A stretch of 64,000 bases of DNA, taken from positions 5,942,501 to 6,006,500 of the forward strand of contig JAPVLO010000073.1 in NCBI GenBank assembly GCA_027257055.1. The letters run 5' to 3'. Below the pieces are notes generated by a model. That model did not search any database and was not told where the DNA came from. It saw only the letters and a program-made list of their open reading frames with translations. Made by a program: the position numbers and the translations under genes. This stretch comes from Cephalopachus bancanus (Eukaryota > Chordata > Mammalia > Primates > Tarsiidae). This document shows positions 45,921-57,737 of this stretch, one piece after another (positions within the stretch are counted from its first letter, which is position 1; each line of letters opens with the position of its first letter).

Positions 45921-47879
45921 TTAATATTTGGAGATATTTTCTAGATGGGGAAAAAGCCTTACTAGCATCAATTTTGTATTATATATAAAGAGAACATCTT
46001 TAGAAAGTTATATAAACAATCCCATAGCAAACTTACTTTATATTTTAATTTTGTCATTTTCCCCAAGTTCTAAGAGACCCCTAAAGACAATAACTCAGTC
46101 TTTGTTTTTCTGATTATAGTTCCACCACCACAATTATAACTTAGAAATTGATGAAACGCAAAGACATCTGTGAAGAAAAGAAAATTTGACTACCCTAAAA
46201 TTTTCCCAATCTTGTTTGTACCTCATGCTCTTGAGGGGGAAACAAATAAGGAAAGAAAATGTTTGTCCTTTAATAATTTTTAATGTGTTCAAGCAATAGT
46301 CTTTCCAAAGTAGCATAAGAAAACTTAGCAGCAAACTGCTCAGATCATTTAAAGAGATGCAAGAAATTTAGTTTTGCCTGTTTGGGAAAATAGCAGATCT
46401 GGTTCCTAGTCCACCAAGAAAAAAATGCTCTAAAATAGCTTATCTCACTAGAAGTCATAAAATTATAAATGACATAAAAGTTGTTTAACATTTTCTTCCT
46501 ATGGGGGAGTAGAGAGAAAGTCCCTATCTTGATTTACTAATTCCACACATAATTTTCACTTGTAGGCAAAAACAGGGCCAATCAATAAATGTTCACAGAA
46601 TAACGTATGTGATTATCTTCTAATTTATACTAACTTCGTTTCTTAAAATATTTTCTGTGACTGAGTAATATACATCTAACATCTAAATGCAAAAACCAGA
46701 AGATCAGAAAAATATGTGATTGCTGCAAAAACGATAATGTGGTTTAATTTCTCATTGATTTATAGTATCAGAGCTATAATACTCTTCTCATACATATTTC
46801 CACTGAGTCTATTTTATGTGGATGATTAAAATTTTGAAAATATTAGTTGGCGTTTCATAATCTGAAATGAAATTATGAAATTTTATATACAAGAGGGTTA
46901 ATTATTTTTAAAAGGCTAATCATGTAGCACTTTGTTAAACATCGGGATTATAAATACCGTATTTCTCAATATTAATCAAGATAATTATGCTCTAGATAAA
47001 TGTGCGTAAATCACTTAACAAAATAATTCAGAAGCAGGCATGATAACCAAGAACAGAAACTATACCATTTTCTATTTCAGATGATTTGTCACAGCAACCC
47101 TTTCATTCAGCCACAGAAATTATCAGGGCATTTTGATAATAGCATCAAATAATTTTATCGGTCCTGAGACGACATGTGTTAACTTTCACTTGTTTAATCA
47201 ACAGTTTTAAAGGCATAGCCAGTACTCTTTAGAAAGCAAAAATCTATCAGTTAACAGGCAAATGACCTTGACCCAATAATTTAACCTCCACAATTTTTTC
47301 TTCTGTAAAAAATTATTTTTGTCAGTAATCGCTAAGAGGTTTTCTAGTGATAGAATTCTGTGGTTCCATAAGAAGAGTTTTCCTAATTTCAAAAATAATG
47401 TCTAATGTGTTAAAAATATTATAATTATCCATTTGCAGTCGACAGCAATGAGGAGCTGATTTCCTCTTCGAACTCCTCAGCAAAAACGATAGTCTAGTCA
47501 TTTGGTACATTTTTGGATTTCAATTCAGTGAAGCGGGGGCAGCTAATTTTCTGTGCTGAACGAGTATGATTAGGGATTGTCTCAAGAAGGAAGAATAACA
47601 ACAAACTGTAAGCCCTGCCACTCCCACTCACAGCAAAGAGCCCACACGCTAATTGATGTTGGTCTGGTGGTATTAGGAACAAGCAACCTTGTGGTTTCAC
47701 GGGCTCAATTTTTTCTGGCATCACCAGTGAGACCCAGCCCATAGGCACTATCTTCCCAAGGACCAAGATAGACACTTGAGAGGATGTGTTGCACACATCA
47801 ATCACTCTTCACCTCCAATTCATCTCTAAGTCCTATGGAACCCCCTTCAAATTACATCTAGGGTTCACCCATTTCTCTC
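45921..47879. other. Intergenic DNA, no recognised feature
   Basis: About 2 kb of AT-rich sequence. A 103-codon - strand frame at 47494-47805 has no recognisable domain. Confidence 0.45.
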
Positions 47880-48670
47880 CATGGCCATGACTTTCATCCA
47901 GGTAGACATTCATGAGGATGTGGATGAGACATGCAGCAGCCCCTAACTGGTCCTCTGACCTCCCATCTCACCCCTCTGCAGTCTTTTTTAAACACAACAG
48001 TCATGGTGAACTACTTAGGACACAAATCTGATTCTGTTACATCCCAACTTGAAACCCTGACAAAGCCTTTCCTGTTTTTATGACAAACCTTAAGAAAGTA
48101 CTATTTGGTATGCCCTAATTTCATCCCCTTCTTTCTCCAGTCTCACCCATGCCCATAACCCCTAACATACCTTTCATTAAACTTTTTCACTCCCTAAAAA
48201 ACACAGTGGGTTCTCTGTCTCTCCCTCTCTCCTCCCCTCCTTCCCTCTCCTTCCTTCTCCCTCCCTTTCCTTCCTCCTCTTCTCTTTTTTATTCTTCCCT
48301 CTTGTCTTCCTGTCTGAATATGCATGGTTCTTTCTCTGCCCAGAGTAGTTTTCCTCAGTTCCCTGGCTCATTCCTACCTTAGTAGGCTTAAACAGCACAT
48401 CTTCAGGACATCTTTCCTCACCCTTCCTGCCTGGGTTGCATATCTCACTCTATGTTCACATGGCATTCTTTACATCTGCTACCAGGCACATAGCACACTG
48501 TGTACTGGAATTTCTGTTACTTATCTTTATCTCTAAACACCCTCACCCCCATCTCAGGATTCTAAACTCTGTGAGTCCAGAGACTGAATCTCTAATTCAT
48601 TGTATTCCAGCTTCCTGCAAAAGGCCTGGCATGTAAGTTGCCTCACTCAATCTCTTGTAGAATAAATATG
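47880..48670 (+). repeat. L2 LINE 3' half
   Basis: A long sense L2: GGTCCTCTGACCTCCCATCTC, AAATCTGATTCTGTTACATCCC, TTCCTCACCCTTCCTGCCTGGG, AGCACACTGTG, TCTGTGAGTCCAGAGACTGAATCTC, GGCCTGGCATGTAAG. A pyrimidine tract has expanded inside it at about 48216-48304. Confidence 0.75.
48216..48304 (+). repeat. Polypyrimidine (CT-rich) tract
   Basis: Nearly uninterrupted C/T for about 90 bases (CTCCC/TTCC units). Frames here are low-complexity translations. Confidence 0.9.
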
Positions 48671-49039
48671 TGATAAAAAGTTATGTGGCAGGCACACAGA
48701 CACCTAGGATTCACAGTGGGTTCTGATATCCTCCCCTTCAGCCTGTCTGGGCCCACACTGTCCTTAGCACAGCTCTTTCAACCTTTCAGATCTTGCCTGC
48801 GACAGGTCTAAGATTCATTGTGAGATTTTATCATTTTCTTGGACATCTAAATTATACTTATAGAACATGATTTTTTAAGTATTAGGATATTGTCTACTTA
48901 GTTGATTTGAATGCTTAGGTACACCATTTGTAAACACTTGTACTGCATGAACATATTTAATGCTCTGTAGCACTTAGTTCAGAAATGAGTCACCATGTTG
49001 GATGATGAACCACAGGATGATCTTCTCCTTTGCCCCTTC

Positions 49040-49442
49040 TCATTCTCTTACGCATATTATACTCCAGCAACAGCAGACTGCCTGCATTGCCAAAATAAAA
49101 TGCCTCACCATACTACCATGCTCATCTTTTGTATACTTTACAGATGTCATCTTCTCTACGAAACCTTTCCAAAAAGGAGTTAGTAATTCGCATCATCCAG
49201 AGTCCATAGTGCATTGCTTTTCTAGTATCATTGTATTTCATTCAACCTTGTTTTATAGTTCTTTGTATACTTATCCCTTTTTTTTACCACCAATCCTATT
49301 ACCCCCTCCCTTTCCATCACCACCCTATGTGTTACTTGTAGCTTAAATTTCTTGAAATCAGAATTATGTTTTCTTATCATTGCAGATACTAATACACTTA
49401 GTCTTGGCTGTAAAAGGCTTCAAGAAATATTTGTGTATTAAA
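49040..49442 (+). repeat. L2 LINE 3' end
   Basis: CTCATCTTTTGTATACTTTACAGATGTCATCTTCTCTACGAAACCTTTCC followed by CTTGAAATCAGAATTATGTTTTC and the tail AGAAATATTTGTGTATTAAA. Confidence 0.65.
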
Positions 49443-49696
49443 TTTCATTCCTAAAAAATATTGAAGAATGAATTAACATAGTAGCATTGAATAAGCAAGT
49501 CTATAAGCTGACAGACTTATACTATTAAAGCTAATATTATTGCTTTCTAATAGAACTGCAGGTTTGAAGTTTTCCTTTTATATACAAATATGTGGCCTCT
49601 ATCTTTCTGAAAGCAGTTGGCAATTCTTATTTACTCTGTGTCAACCATTGAAAAGCATCTATTGTGAAGTCATCACAAGACAGCTGTCACATCGTA

Positions 49697-49752
49697 GTCT
49701 TAGATGATGCTACCACAGGTGATACCTGTAATCTTAGATGATGCTACCACAG
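49697..49752 (+). repeat. Short tandem duplication
   Basis: TCTTAGATGATGCTACCACAG (21 bases in total, last base shared by both) occurs at about 49698-49718 and 49732-49752, separated by GTGATACCTGTAA. The spacing of 34 bp suggests a recent local duplication. Confidence 0.85.
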
Positions 49753-51369
49753 TTCATGCAGGTGAGAAGGCTGAATGAGACAAAAAGAAAAAAAAGGAAG
49801 AAAAGATACCTGGAACCCAAAGTCCTCCTCCATTTCCAAATAAGACTCTGTCAAATAAGGAGCCTCTAACAGGATTCCACTTGTTACCTTCAGTAATGGC
49901 AAATGGACTATAGAATAGCCATTCCATGATGCTACCCTGCTGTTGTGTTGGGTCTTTCACTGAAATCAACTCATTCATCCAAATGTCTGGGCCTCTGTAA
50001 AATAATCCTCTTAGAGAAATGTGGATTTCACTGATACTGCTATTATTTAAAGCATATATGGCATTCATATTTGACCCATAGCATAGTCTTTCTAATACTT
50101 CCAGTGAAGGGAAGTCTTCATGTTTGAGCATCTGGTTTTTGGAATGAACCAGATTCAGAGCTGAGCCCTGTGTGTGAATGAAGTGGATGACTAGAAATAG
50201 AAATTAGCTAACTTGGTGAGTTACTTGTCCAATGGAAACAGAGCTCTGAGCCCTATTTTTTAATAAAAATACTAAGGTTTAGAGAAGTTAAATTTCTTGG
50301 AGAGGTAAAGGTATACAGTTTGATAAAACAAATTATGACTTCTAAGCAATACAAAACTTTTTTCTGTAACTTATAAACCAAATTAGTTGGCTATTACACT
50401 ATCTAATACATTACTTTTTGACTAAAAAAAATATATCAACAGCACTAGACAATTATTTGATTTAATAACAAATGATTCATACCTTACTTGCTCTCCACAA
50501 AACTGGTTTCACTTTTGCATGCCAACTTCCTCATGCATAAATTTAATGAAACTGCATTAGACCATACATGCCATTTTGGTTTTTTTTGTTTATTGTTCAA
50601 CATGTGTTTCATGGATATAACAACAACCAAATAATATTCCATCCCTTACATTGAATATCACTTACTCAGAAAACATTCCTTTAATAATACTAGACATGTC
50701 AGAGGTGTCTGACAACTTATCATTATTGATAACACCATACTATAATAAGCAAAATAGGTAATTTTTACCAAGTGCCAAAAAGATATTTATGTCCTTTGAA
50801 CCTATGCTACCAGCTAGAAATTTACTTTTAAATATTAGTTTTTAGACTGTAATTCAGCAGGTGCAAATATGTGCATAAATATATTTCAAAAATATGTTTT
50901 TTCAATCTTCTAAAGAAACATGTTTTCCAAAATGGTGGATAATCGAGAACTATACACTACAGTACCAAAAATGTAGTCTAGGTTTATAAAAGACTGTTTG
51001 AATTCTGGGTTTGGAAAGAAAGGTTTCTATCCAGAGAGAGAAGATAGCAAATATTACCTCTTAGAGAAAAGACCTGGAGACACTGTGTGCTTTTATAATA
51101 AGAAGTTTATAAGAGGGGTCAAAACAGACTTAGCATATTAAATGAAATAATTATTATTATATGTTCTTGAAAATATTCATTTTCAAGATTATTCTTGTTT
51201 TCACTATTGAAATTAAACATTATTTGTCTAATGATCTCTACACTTTTTGGTAGTGGTCAATAGTAATGACAGCTATGAAGAAATATTATTAATAGGATAA
51301 TAACAAGCACCAGTAAAGTGCTTCTTTCCTCAGTGGTGCTGCTACATGACAGAAGTTTATAGCTAAGAA
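49753..51369. other. Intergenic DNA, no recognised feature
   Basis: A 125-codon - strand frame (49754-50131) has no recognisable domain. Otherwise AT-rich. Confidence 0.45.
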
Positions 51370-51520
51370 AGTCTGTGTGATATAATGAAAAGAGCACTGA
51401 ACAAGGAGTCCAAGAGAATAAGTATCCTAGTTCTGGCTAAGCAGCAAACAGGCTCTAAGGCACTGGGAAAACCACAAGTTATTTCAGGTCTCCTTTTCTT
51501 AAATAAAAATATAAATGAGT
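51370..51520 (+). repeat. MIR SINE
   Basis: GTGTGATATAATGAAAAGAGCACTGAACAAGGAGTCCAAGAG is the MIR 5' part (GTGGTGCAGTGGAAAGAGCACTG...). Confidence 0.75.
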
Positions 51521-52455
51521 AGAAATGGTCTACTCAAAACACCTATTTCACTGCCAGGTACTGAAAACTAGAATTCCTCTTTGAAGGAAGGTGTGCAAGG
51601 TGAACGAAGGCTTTTCCAAACAGAGTTCCCACAAATAGTACTCTGAAAAGTTGTAGAAACAGCTTTTTGATAGATGACTTGATTTAAGGAAAGCCAGCAG
51701 GAACTATCCCAAACCCAGATGCTTATGTTTTATATACTCTTCAGTAGTTTTGCAATATCTGCAGTTTTATCATTAATGGTGTCTCCTCTGGGTCTTGCAG
51801 GCCTAGAAGTCTTCTGGCTCCTGAATGTTAACATGACTTTGGGTTCTACACCTTAAACCAAAACCAAAAGCTTCCAGATAGGACTCCACTTTAGAATGGG
51901 ACTTCTGAGATTAGGATTAGGGAGCGGGATGAAGAATAAGATGACCAGAAATGGGGAGAGATGGACCTGGATGGTCAAAGCACCAAAAATACGTAGATAA
52001 TTATACCACATGATTGAAGGTTGACCCGGCTTAAAAAAAGGTTAACATTTTGTTTTATAGGCCATTACATTAATCATATCAGTCTAACAGCAATAGTCCT
52101 AAAGACAGAAAATTTGTCTTTTTTGTTTTGCATTATTCTTGAACACCTAAGATAAAGCATTTAATACAATAGGCACTCAATAAAAATGTGTGGTCTTATT
52201 CAAGGACTCTATCCACAGAAAAAGCCCAAATGGTTTAGATGACAAAACACAGGATTTCATAAGGAACAATATAATCTACTTTGACAGCCTTACAAAAACC
52301 CAATAGAATTCAACATAGAATTAAGATGAGTAGTATTACCATAAAAATATAAGACAACAACAAAGAAAGAGCACTCATGATTTTGTACTAGGATGGTTGT
52401 CTCCAGTTTGTTTTGTTTTTCTATATGATGCTGGCATAAAGTGACTGCTACAGTA
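51521..52455. other. Intergenic DNA, no recognised feature
   Basis: No gene supported; an L2-like scrap may lie at about 52130-52200. Confidence 0.45.
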
Positions 52456-53053
52456 TTTTTTAACTTGTATAAATTTTAAGGGTACAAGAACAGTTTTATT
52501 ACATGGTGAAGTCTGGGCTGTTGATGTAACCATCACCTAATAATGTACATTGTACCTGTTAAGTCATTTCTCATCCCTTGCCCCTCTCCCATCTTTCCCA
52601 GTCTCCAAGATACTCCAAGAGTGTCTTCATTCCAGACTGTCTGTCCATGTGTTCACATTATTTAGCTCCCACATATAAGTCAGAACATGTGATATTTGAC
52701 TTTCTGTTTCTGGGTTGTTTCACTTATGATAATGGCCCCCAGTTCCATCCATGTTGATGCAAAAGACATGATCTCATTCTTTTTCATGACTGGATAGTAT
52801 TCCATTGTGTGTGCATGTGTGTGTGCACACACATGCATTACATTTTCTTTATCCAATCATCTGTTGATGGACACTTAGGTTGATGCTGTATCTTTGCTAT
52901 TGTAAATAGTGCTGCAATAAACAAATGAGTGTAGGTATATTTTTGATATTATGATTCCTTTTCTTTTGGGTAGATACAAAATAATGGGATTGCTGGGTTA
53001 AATGGTAGTTCTATTTTAATTATTTGAGAACTCTCTATACTGTTTTCCACAGA
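52456..53053 (-). mobile_element. L1 LINE 3' end (ORF2 C-terminus and 3' UTR), part of a 5'-inverted insertion
   Basis: On the - strand it runs from GTGGAAAACAGTATAGAG through ACCATTTAACCCAGCAATCC, the GCAATAAACA-complement region and GGAATACTATCCAGTC to the 3' UTR. On the + strand its sign is CCCAGTTCCATCCATGTTG. It is the last approximately 600 bp of an L1. A GT/CA insertion lies at about 52806-52835. It cannot encode a functional protein. Confidence 0.85.
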
Positions 53054-53372
53054 CATCATATAAGGAATCCAAACAACTCAAAAACAACAAAATCAAAACA
53101 ACAACAGCATAACCCCATTAGAAAGCGGGCAAAAGACATAGACATTTTTCAAAATAAGACATACAAGTGGCCAAAAAGCATATGAAAAAATTCTCAACCT
53201 CACTAATCATCAGAGAAATGCAAATTAAAACCACAATGAGATACCATCTTTCACCAGTCAGAACAGCTATTATTAAAAAGTCAAAAAATAAAAATGTTGG
53301 CAAGTATGTGGAAAAAGGGGAATGCTAATACACTGCTGGTGGGAATATAAGTTAGTTTAACCTCTGTAATGT
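53054..53372 (+). mobile_element. L1 LINE ORF2 3' fragment, inverted upstream part of the same insertion
   Basis: Sense L1: ACCCCATTAGAAAGCGGGCAAAAGACATAGAC, AGAGAAATGCAAATTAAAACCACAATGAGATACC and ACACTGCTGGTGGGAATATAAGTTAGTTTAACC. In L1 this ends just where the neighbouring - strand block begins, so the two pieces are adjacent parts of one element joined head to head. Confidence 0.85.
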
Positions 53373-54053
53373 CTTCCTTTTTTGAAGTAAATCACAGCAC
53401 TCCTGCTTCAATGAAGAGATTCTCCTTCCCCTTTGGGCCTCAGTGAATTCAAATAACAAGACTCAAACAAGGAAGGATGGAAAGAAGAGAAGGTAGGGAG
53501 AAAAGGAGGAAAACGTTCTATTGAAGAGAATTCATAGTCATTTTAAAGATCTATTGCTACAGTGAAGAATTATACAGACAAAATAAAATTTATGCTTTGA
53601 TTTGTGGTTAAAGCAAGAAATAAAATGATACATACTTTGTCCAGTTGAAATTCATACTAGCTTTAATTGAAACTTTGTAGCTCCTACATAATCCTTTTTA
53701 TTTATCTGGCACATTCTCTCTAAGACTAAAACTTTCCCCTTTTCCTTCATTGTCTCAATTTCCGTCCCCAGTAAATCAATTCATTTAAATAAGTATTGGT
53801 TTAGCAAGATATGGTTTTACCAAAATTAACATACCAACAAGAGAGCTCTTGGAAAGAGAGATGGAAGGTCCGACTGGAGAGAAAAAAGGGCTGAAAAAAG
53901 GGTTGAGGGTCAAGATGAACTCACCCCCCAGCTCACATGAAAAGCAGAGGTGCAGCCTGAACTTTGCTGCTCTCTACCTCCACATTTGTGTCCACCAGTC
54001 CTGTTGTCCCATCCTTCCTAGCTGTCTATTTCCTCCCCGTCTTTGACCTTGGC
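53373..54053. other. Intergenic DNA, no recognised feature
   Basis: Nothing identified. Confidence 0.45.
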
Positions 54054-54199
54054 TATGGACTGAATGTGTCCCCCCCCCCAGATTCATATGTTGAAATTCT
54101 AACCCTCAATGCATATTAGAAAATGGGGCCTTTGGGAGGTGGTTGGGGAGAGATCCCCCCTCATTAATGGAATTAGTGCCCTTATAAAAAGAGGAGACA

Positions 54200-54246
<47 letters not shown>

Positions 54247-54453
54247 TGTTGTGAGGGTGCAATCCCCACCATGTGAGTCCACAATAAGAAGACTTCTAAA
54301 AACCAGAAAGAGGACCTCACCAGACACTGGATCTGCTGGCATCTTGATCTTGAACTTCCCAGGCTACAGAATTGTGAGAAATAGATTTCTGTTGTTTAAG
54401 CCATTCCATCTATGGCATTCTGTTATAGCAGCCAGAACTGATTAAGATAAGAC
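54054..54453 (+). repeat. MLT1/MST-type (ERVL-MaLR) solo LTR with internal (GT)n
   Basis: TATGGACTGAATGTGTCCCCC, ATTCATATGTTGAAATTCTAACCC, GGGCCTTTGGGAGGTG, CCCTTATAAAAAGAGGAGAC (TATA-like), CCTCACCAGACACTGGATCTGC and ATTGTGAGAAATAGATTTCTG follow the LTR in order. A (GT)n of about 24 units (54201-54249) lies directly after the TATA-like part. No internal region is present. Confidence 0.88.
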
Positions 54454-54511
54454 AACCTTCTCTCTTAATTATGTAGGACTTTGTCCCATCTAGCTCCCCT
54501 GACTTTATCAC

Positions 54512-54514
54512 CCC

Positions 54515-54569
<55 letters not shown>
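54512..54569 (+). repeat. (CA)n microsatellite
   Basis: About 27 uninterrupted CA units. Confidence 0.97.
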
Positions 54570-54571
<2 letters not shown>

Positions 54572-54599
54572 TTTTCTGTTTTTTAAAGAAGAATGATTG

Positions 54600-54835
54600 T
54601 GCCTAACATTTATTGTGCATTTATATGTGTAAGTATTGTTCTGAATGCTTTACAAACATAACTGTCTCCTTTAATCTTCACCATAAACCATTAAGTTAGG
54701 TACCACTACTTTGGTTCAATATTACCCATAGAAAACTCAGGCACAAAAAGAATATCATCTCCCCCAACATCACACAGCTAGTAAGTAGTAGAAGTAAAAT
54801 TTGAAACAGGGCTCTCTTCAGGGCTTGTGGATCTT
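54600..54835 (-). repeat. MIR SINE, nearly full length
   Basis: CATTTATTGTGCATTTATATG ... TGTCTCCTTTAATCTTCACC ... AAGTTAGGTACCACTAC ... ACATCACACAGCTAGTAAGTAG is antisense MIR. Confidence 0.85.
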
Positions 54836-54974
54836 CCTCTTTCCCATAAGCTGGCCAGGGGGAAGGAAAGTTTGCCTAATCCTATCATCCAATTAAATTA
54901 TTCTCCAATTTTCTTTCCCTTAGTCAGTCTAGACCCACTTTTTATACACTGACTACTTGTCCCTTCTTCCTGCT

Positions 54975-55245
54975 TTTAATTCATTTATCTTGTTATTCAT
55001 TTATTTAATTGTGTCAATATACCAGATGCTGGGGATACAAAGATAGAAAAGTCATGCTACAGGTTTTCAAGGTACTGAAAGGGAAAGAGAAAGACATTTA
55101 CAACTATTACAAGGTGTGATCTATTACACACCATACAAGAGGCATAGAAACACACCTGTGGAAGTACTGAGACGCAAACTGTTAACTCTGAACAAAGGGG
55201 AAGCACTTCCTGACTTTCTCTATCACAGCAACACTGGTGACAGAA
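54975..55245 (-). repeat. L2 LINE 3' end
   Basis: TATTCATTTATTTAATTGTG ... ATACCAGATGCTGGGGATACAAAGATAGAAAAGTC, then GGTGTGATCTATTACAC, is antisense L2. Confidence 0.7.
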
Positions 55246-55369
55246 CTGCTGAAATGTCCTTTCCCTAATTCATTTCTTTTGTGGCCTCTCTCATGTACTT
55301 GACTTTGTTGATGACCTTGGAACTATCAGCTTCTTTTGTCTTTTGTAGTATTTACATTCTCCTACTCAA

Positions 55370-55860
55370 TTGTTAATATAATGAGTATTTACTGAGCATC
55401 TATTCAATGCTAGACACTATTCTAGGTACTGAGAGTGCCAAAAACAACTCTCATACAAGTGGGTGACACAGGTGTTAACAAACAAAATATAGCAGTTGGT
55501 GTTGATACCCAGAAAAATAAATCACAGTAGGAAAAAAAACAGAAAGGAATAGGTGGGGAGGGGTGCTATTTCACAGAGGGTGGTCAGGGAGGGTGTCTCT
55601 GAGAAGTTGATACATAAGAGAGATCTGAAGGAATGGAAGGATTGAGCCACGTGGCTGGCCGAAGGAAGAGTTTTCCACACACAGAATATAGCAGGTTCTG
55701 AGATAAGAGCATGCTTAGAGTGATCAAAGAACATCAAAGAATGAAGAAAGTACAGAGTGTAGATGAGGTCAGAGTGTAACCAGATTATGAAGGCCATGGC
55801 AGGGACCAAGTGTTTCTGGCAGACAAGAAATAGGCTCAAACGTTCTCGGAAAATCACTCG
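55370..55860 (-). repeat. L2 LINE 3' half
   Basis: GAGTATTTACTGAGCATCTATTC, CTAGACACTATTCTAGGTACTG, CAGGGAGGGTGTCTCTGAGAAG, GCCACGTGGCTGGCCG and AGATTATGAAGGCCATGGCAGGGACC follow antisense L2 from tail to interior. The 111-codon - strand frame here is not a preserved ORF2. Confidence 0.75.
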
Positions 55861-56347
55861 GTTCTTTGGAGAATAAACTACAGGTTGGCAAGGTTACTAG
55901 AGAGAGACCAAATTGGAAACTGCTACAATGGTTTCAGGAAGAGAAGACAATCAATCGTTTTGTTAAGTGAGCAAAAGGAGAGGAGCTGAGGATAGCCGGA
56001 TTGTTTTTCTCCTACTTCTCTGCTACTCCTTTGCTGTTTTTTTAACTGGTTTCTCTCACACTTCCTATGCCTTAACGTTCATTTGTTTTTCAAGTCTTGA
56101 ATCTTGGCTTTTTCTTCTCCCCATACTATCTTTCTTAGAGAATCTGTCTCCAAACTACCTCTCTCAGAATGTGGCCCCAGGGTTTCCACTATGAGCAGAA
56201 GATTCCATATGGCTGACCCTGACTCTCAGCAGAGTTTAAAACCAACTCACAGTTATAAATGATGTCATGTGAATGGCCATTGCCTCTTGTTCATTTGCTA
56301 AAATTAAACTCATCTTCCTGTCAAAACTGAATGACTTAACTGGTTTC

Positions 56348-56399
<52 letters not shown>

Positions 56400-56575
56400 T
56401 AGTCAGCCATCAATCTCCTAGCCAGTCAAGTTTGAACTTGTTTTACCCTCATACCCAAGCTATAATCCTGATCTACCTTGTTTTTTTCTCATTGCTTTTC
56501 TTTCCACGGACTATTCTATCATCATAGTACTCATGTCTGAACAGTTTTTCATAAACTCAAATATTTTAAAATGAT
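55861..56575. other. Intergenic DNA with a (GT)n tract
   Basis: No gene supported. Confidence 0.45.
56349..56398 (+). repeat. (GT)n microsatellite
   Basis: About 24 GT units with one GC near the start. Confidence 0.97.
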
Positions 56576-56587
56576 AAAAATCTCTGT

Positions 56588-56867
56588 TCGGGCTCAGTGG
56601 CTCACCCTGTAATCCCATGCTTTGGGAGCCTGAGGTGAGTGAATTGCCTGAGTCCGCGGGTTCAAGACCTGCCTGGGCAACTTGGTGAGACCTCATCTCT
56701 ACAATAAATCAAAAAATTAGCTGGGCATGGTAGCACGCGCCTGTAGTTCCAGCTACTTGGAAGGCTGAGGCGGAAGGATCACCGGAGCCCAGTAGGTCGA
56801 CGCTGCGGTGGCCGGGAGCGGCCATTGCACTCCAGTCTGGGCGACAGAGTGAGACTCCAACTCAAAA
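56588..56867 (+). mobile_element. Alu SINE, lineage-specific AluJ-like subfamily
   Basis: Carries CTCATCTCTACAATAAATC, GGGCAACTTGGTGAGACC and the GATCACCGGAGCCCAGTAGG right arm. Target-site duplication AAAAATCTCTGT (56576-56587) and AAAAATCTGTGT (about 56868-56879). Short A tail. Confidence 0.94.
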
Positions 56868-56879
56868 AAAAATCTGTGT

Positions 56880-57411
56880 ACACCATCAGCTTGGCAAAAA
56901 TTTTTTTAAAAATGCAGGGAGAGAAGTGGGCTAAATCAACTGTGTTCATCAGACACCAGGTTCTAGAGCTGCCTTGACAGCTGCCAGAATCAAACAGTAA
57001 AAGACCAACAGACTTGCCCTGCTTCCCTCACAGCTATTCCATGGTTATCTGTTTTATATGTGAGTTCATACAAGTATGATCACATCATCTGACCAAATTT
57101 TGTACTACTGTAAAAAAACAAGTTCAAAAACCACAGTTACATAATTTTTTAAGGTTCTTAGTTCTAAATTTCAAATCCTATGAACTCTGGCAATAAAACT
57201 TTGAAAATAGTATTTTTAAAAATTCCTAGTTTAGGCTTCTGCTTATTATATGCATTTTTAGATCAGTTCTGGCTCTGACAACTTGAAGGATTTGAATGAA
57301 TTTAGGGGAAAAAAATACCGGAATCATTCTGGATTTCTCAGCAGTCAACAGGAAGACAGTGTAATAAACCTATTAAAGCCCAGAGTATTTGTAATGAAGT
57401 CAGAGAACATC
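56880..57411. other. Intergenic DNA, no recognised feature
   Basis: Nothing identified. Confidence 0.45.
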
Positions 57412-57429
57412 TCTAAGACAACACTTTCT

Positions 57430-57719
57430 TTTTTTTAAGTGGGAGTTTCACTTGCTGCCCAGCTTGTAATGCAGTTGCATAATGTCAGCCACTGCAGCCT
57501 TGACTTGTCAGGCTCAGGTGATCCTTCTATCTCAGCCTTTTAGGTAGCTGGAACTAAAGGTATGTGTCACCACACCTGGCTAAGTTTTTTTTATTTATTG
57601 TAAACATGAAGTCTAGCCAAGTTACCCAGGCTGGTCTCGAACCCCTGGACTCACACAATCCTCTTGCTTCTGCCTCCTGAAGTGCTGGGATTACAAGTGT
57701 GAGCCACCACACCCCGCCT
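57430..57719 (-). mobile_element. Old Alu SINE (AluJ-like)
   Basis: Antisense dimer (TTTTTTTTAAGTGGGAGTTTC ... GAGCCACCACACCCCGCC). The linker reads TTTTATTTATTGTA, related to the subfamily mark. Probable target-site duplication TCTAAGACAACACTTTCT (57412-57429) and TCTAAAACAACATTTTCT (about 57720-57737). Confidence 0.9.
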
Positions 57720-57737
57720 TCTAAAACAACATTTTCT

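Noticed and set aside
53118..53303. 61-codon - strand frame
   Set aside because: Antisense of an L1 ORF2 fragment.
52456..53372. Head-to-head L1 halves as a giant palindrome
   Set aside because: The halves are different, adjacent parts of L1, so they are not complementary to each other.
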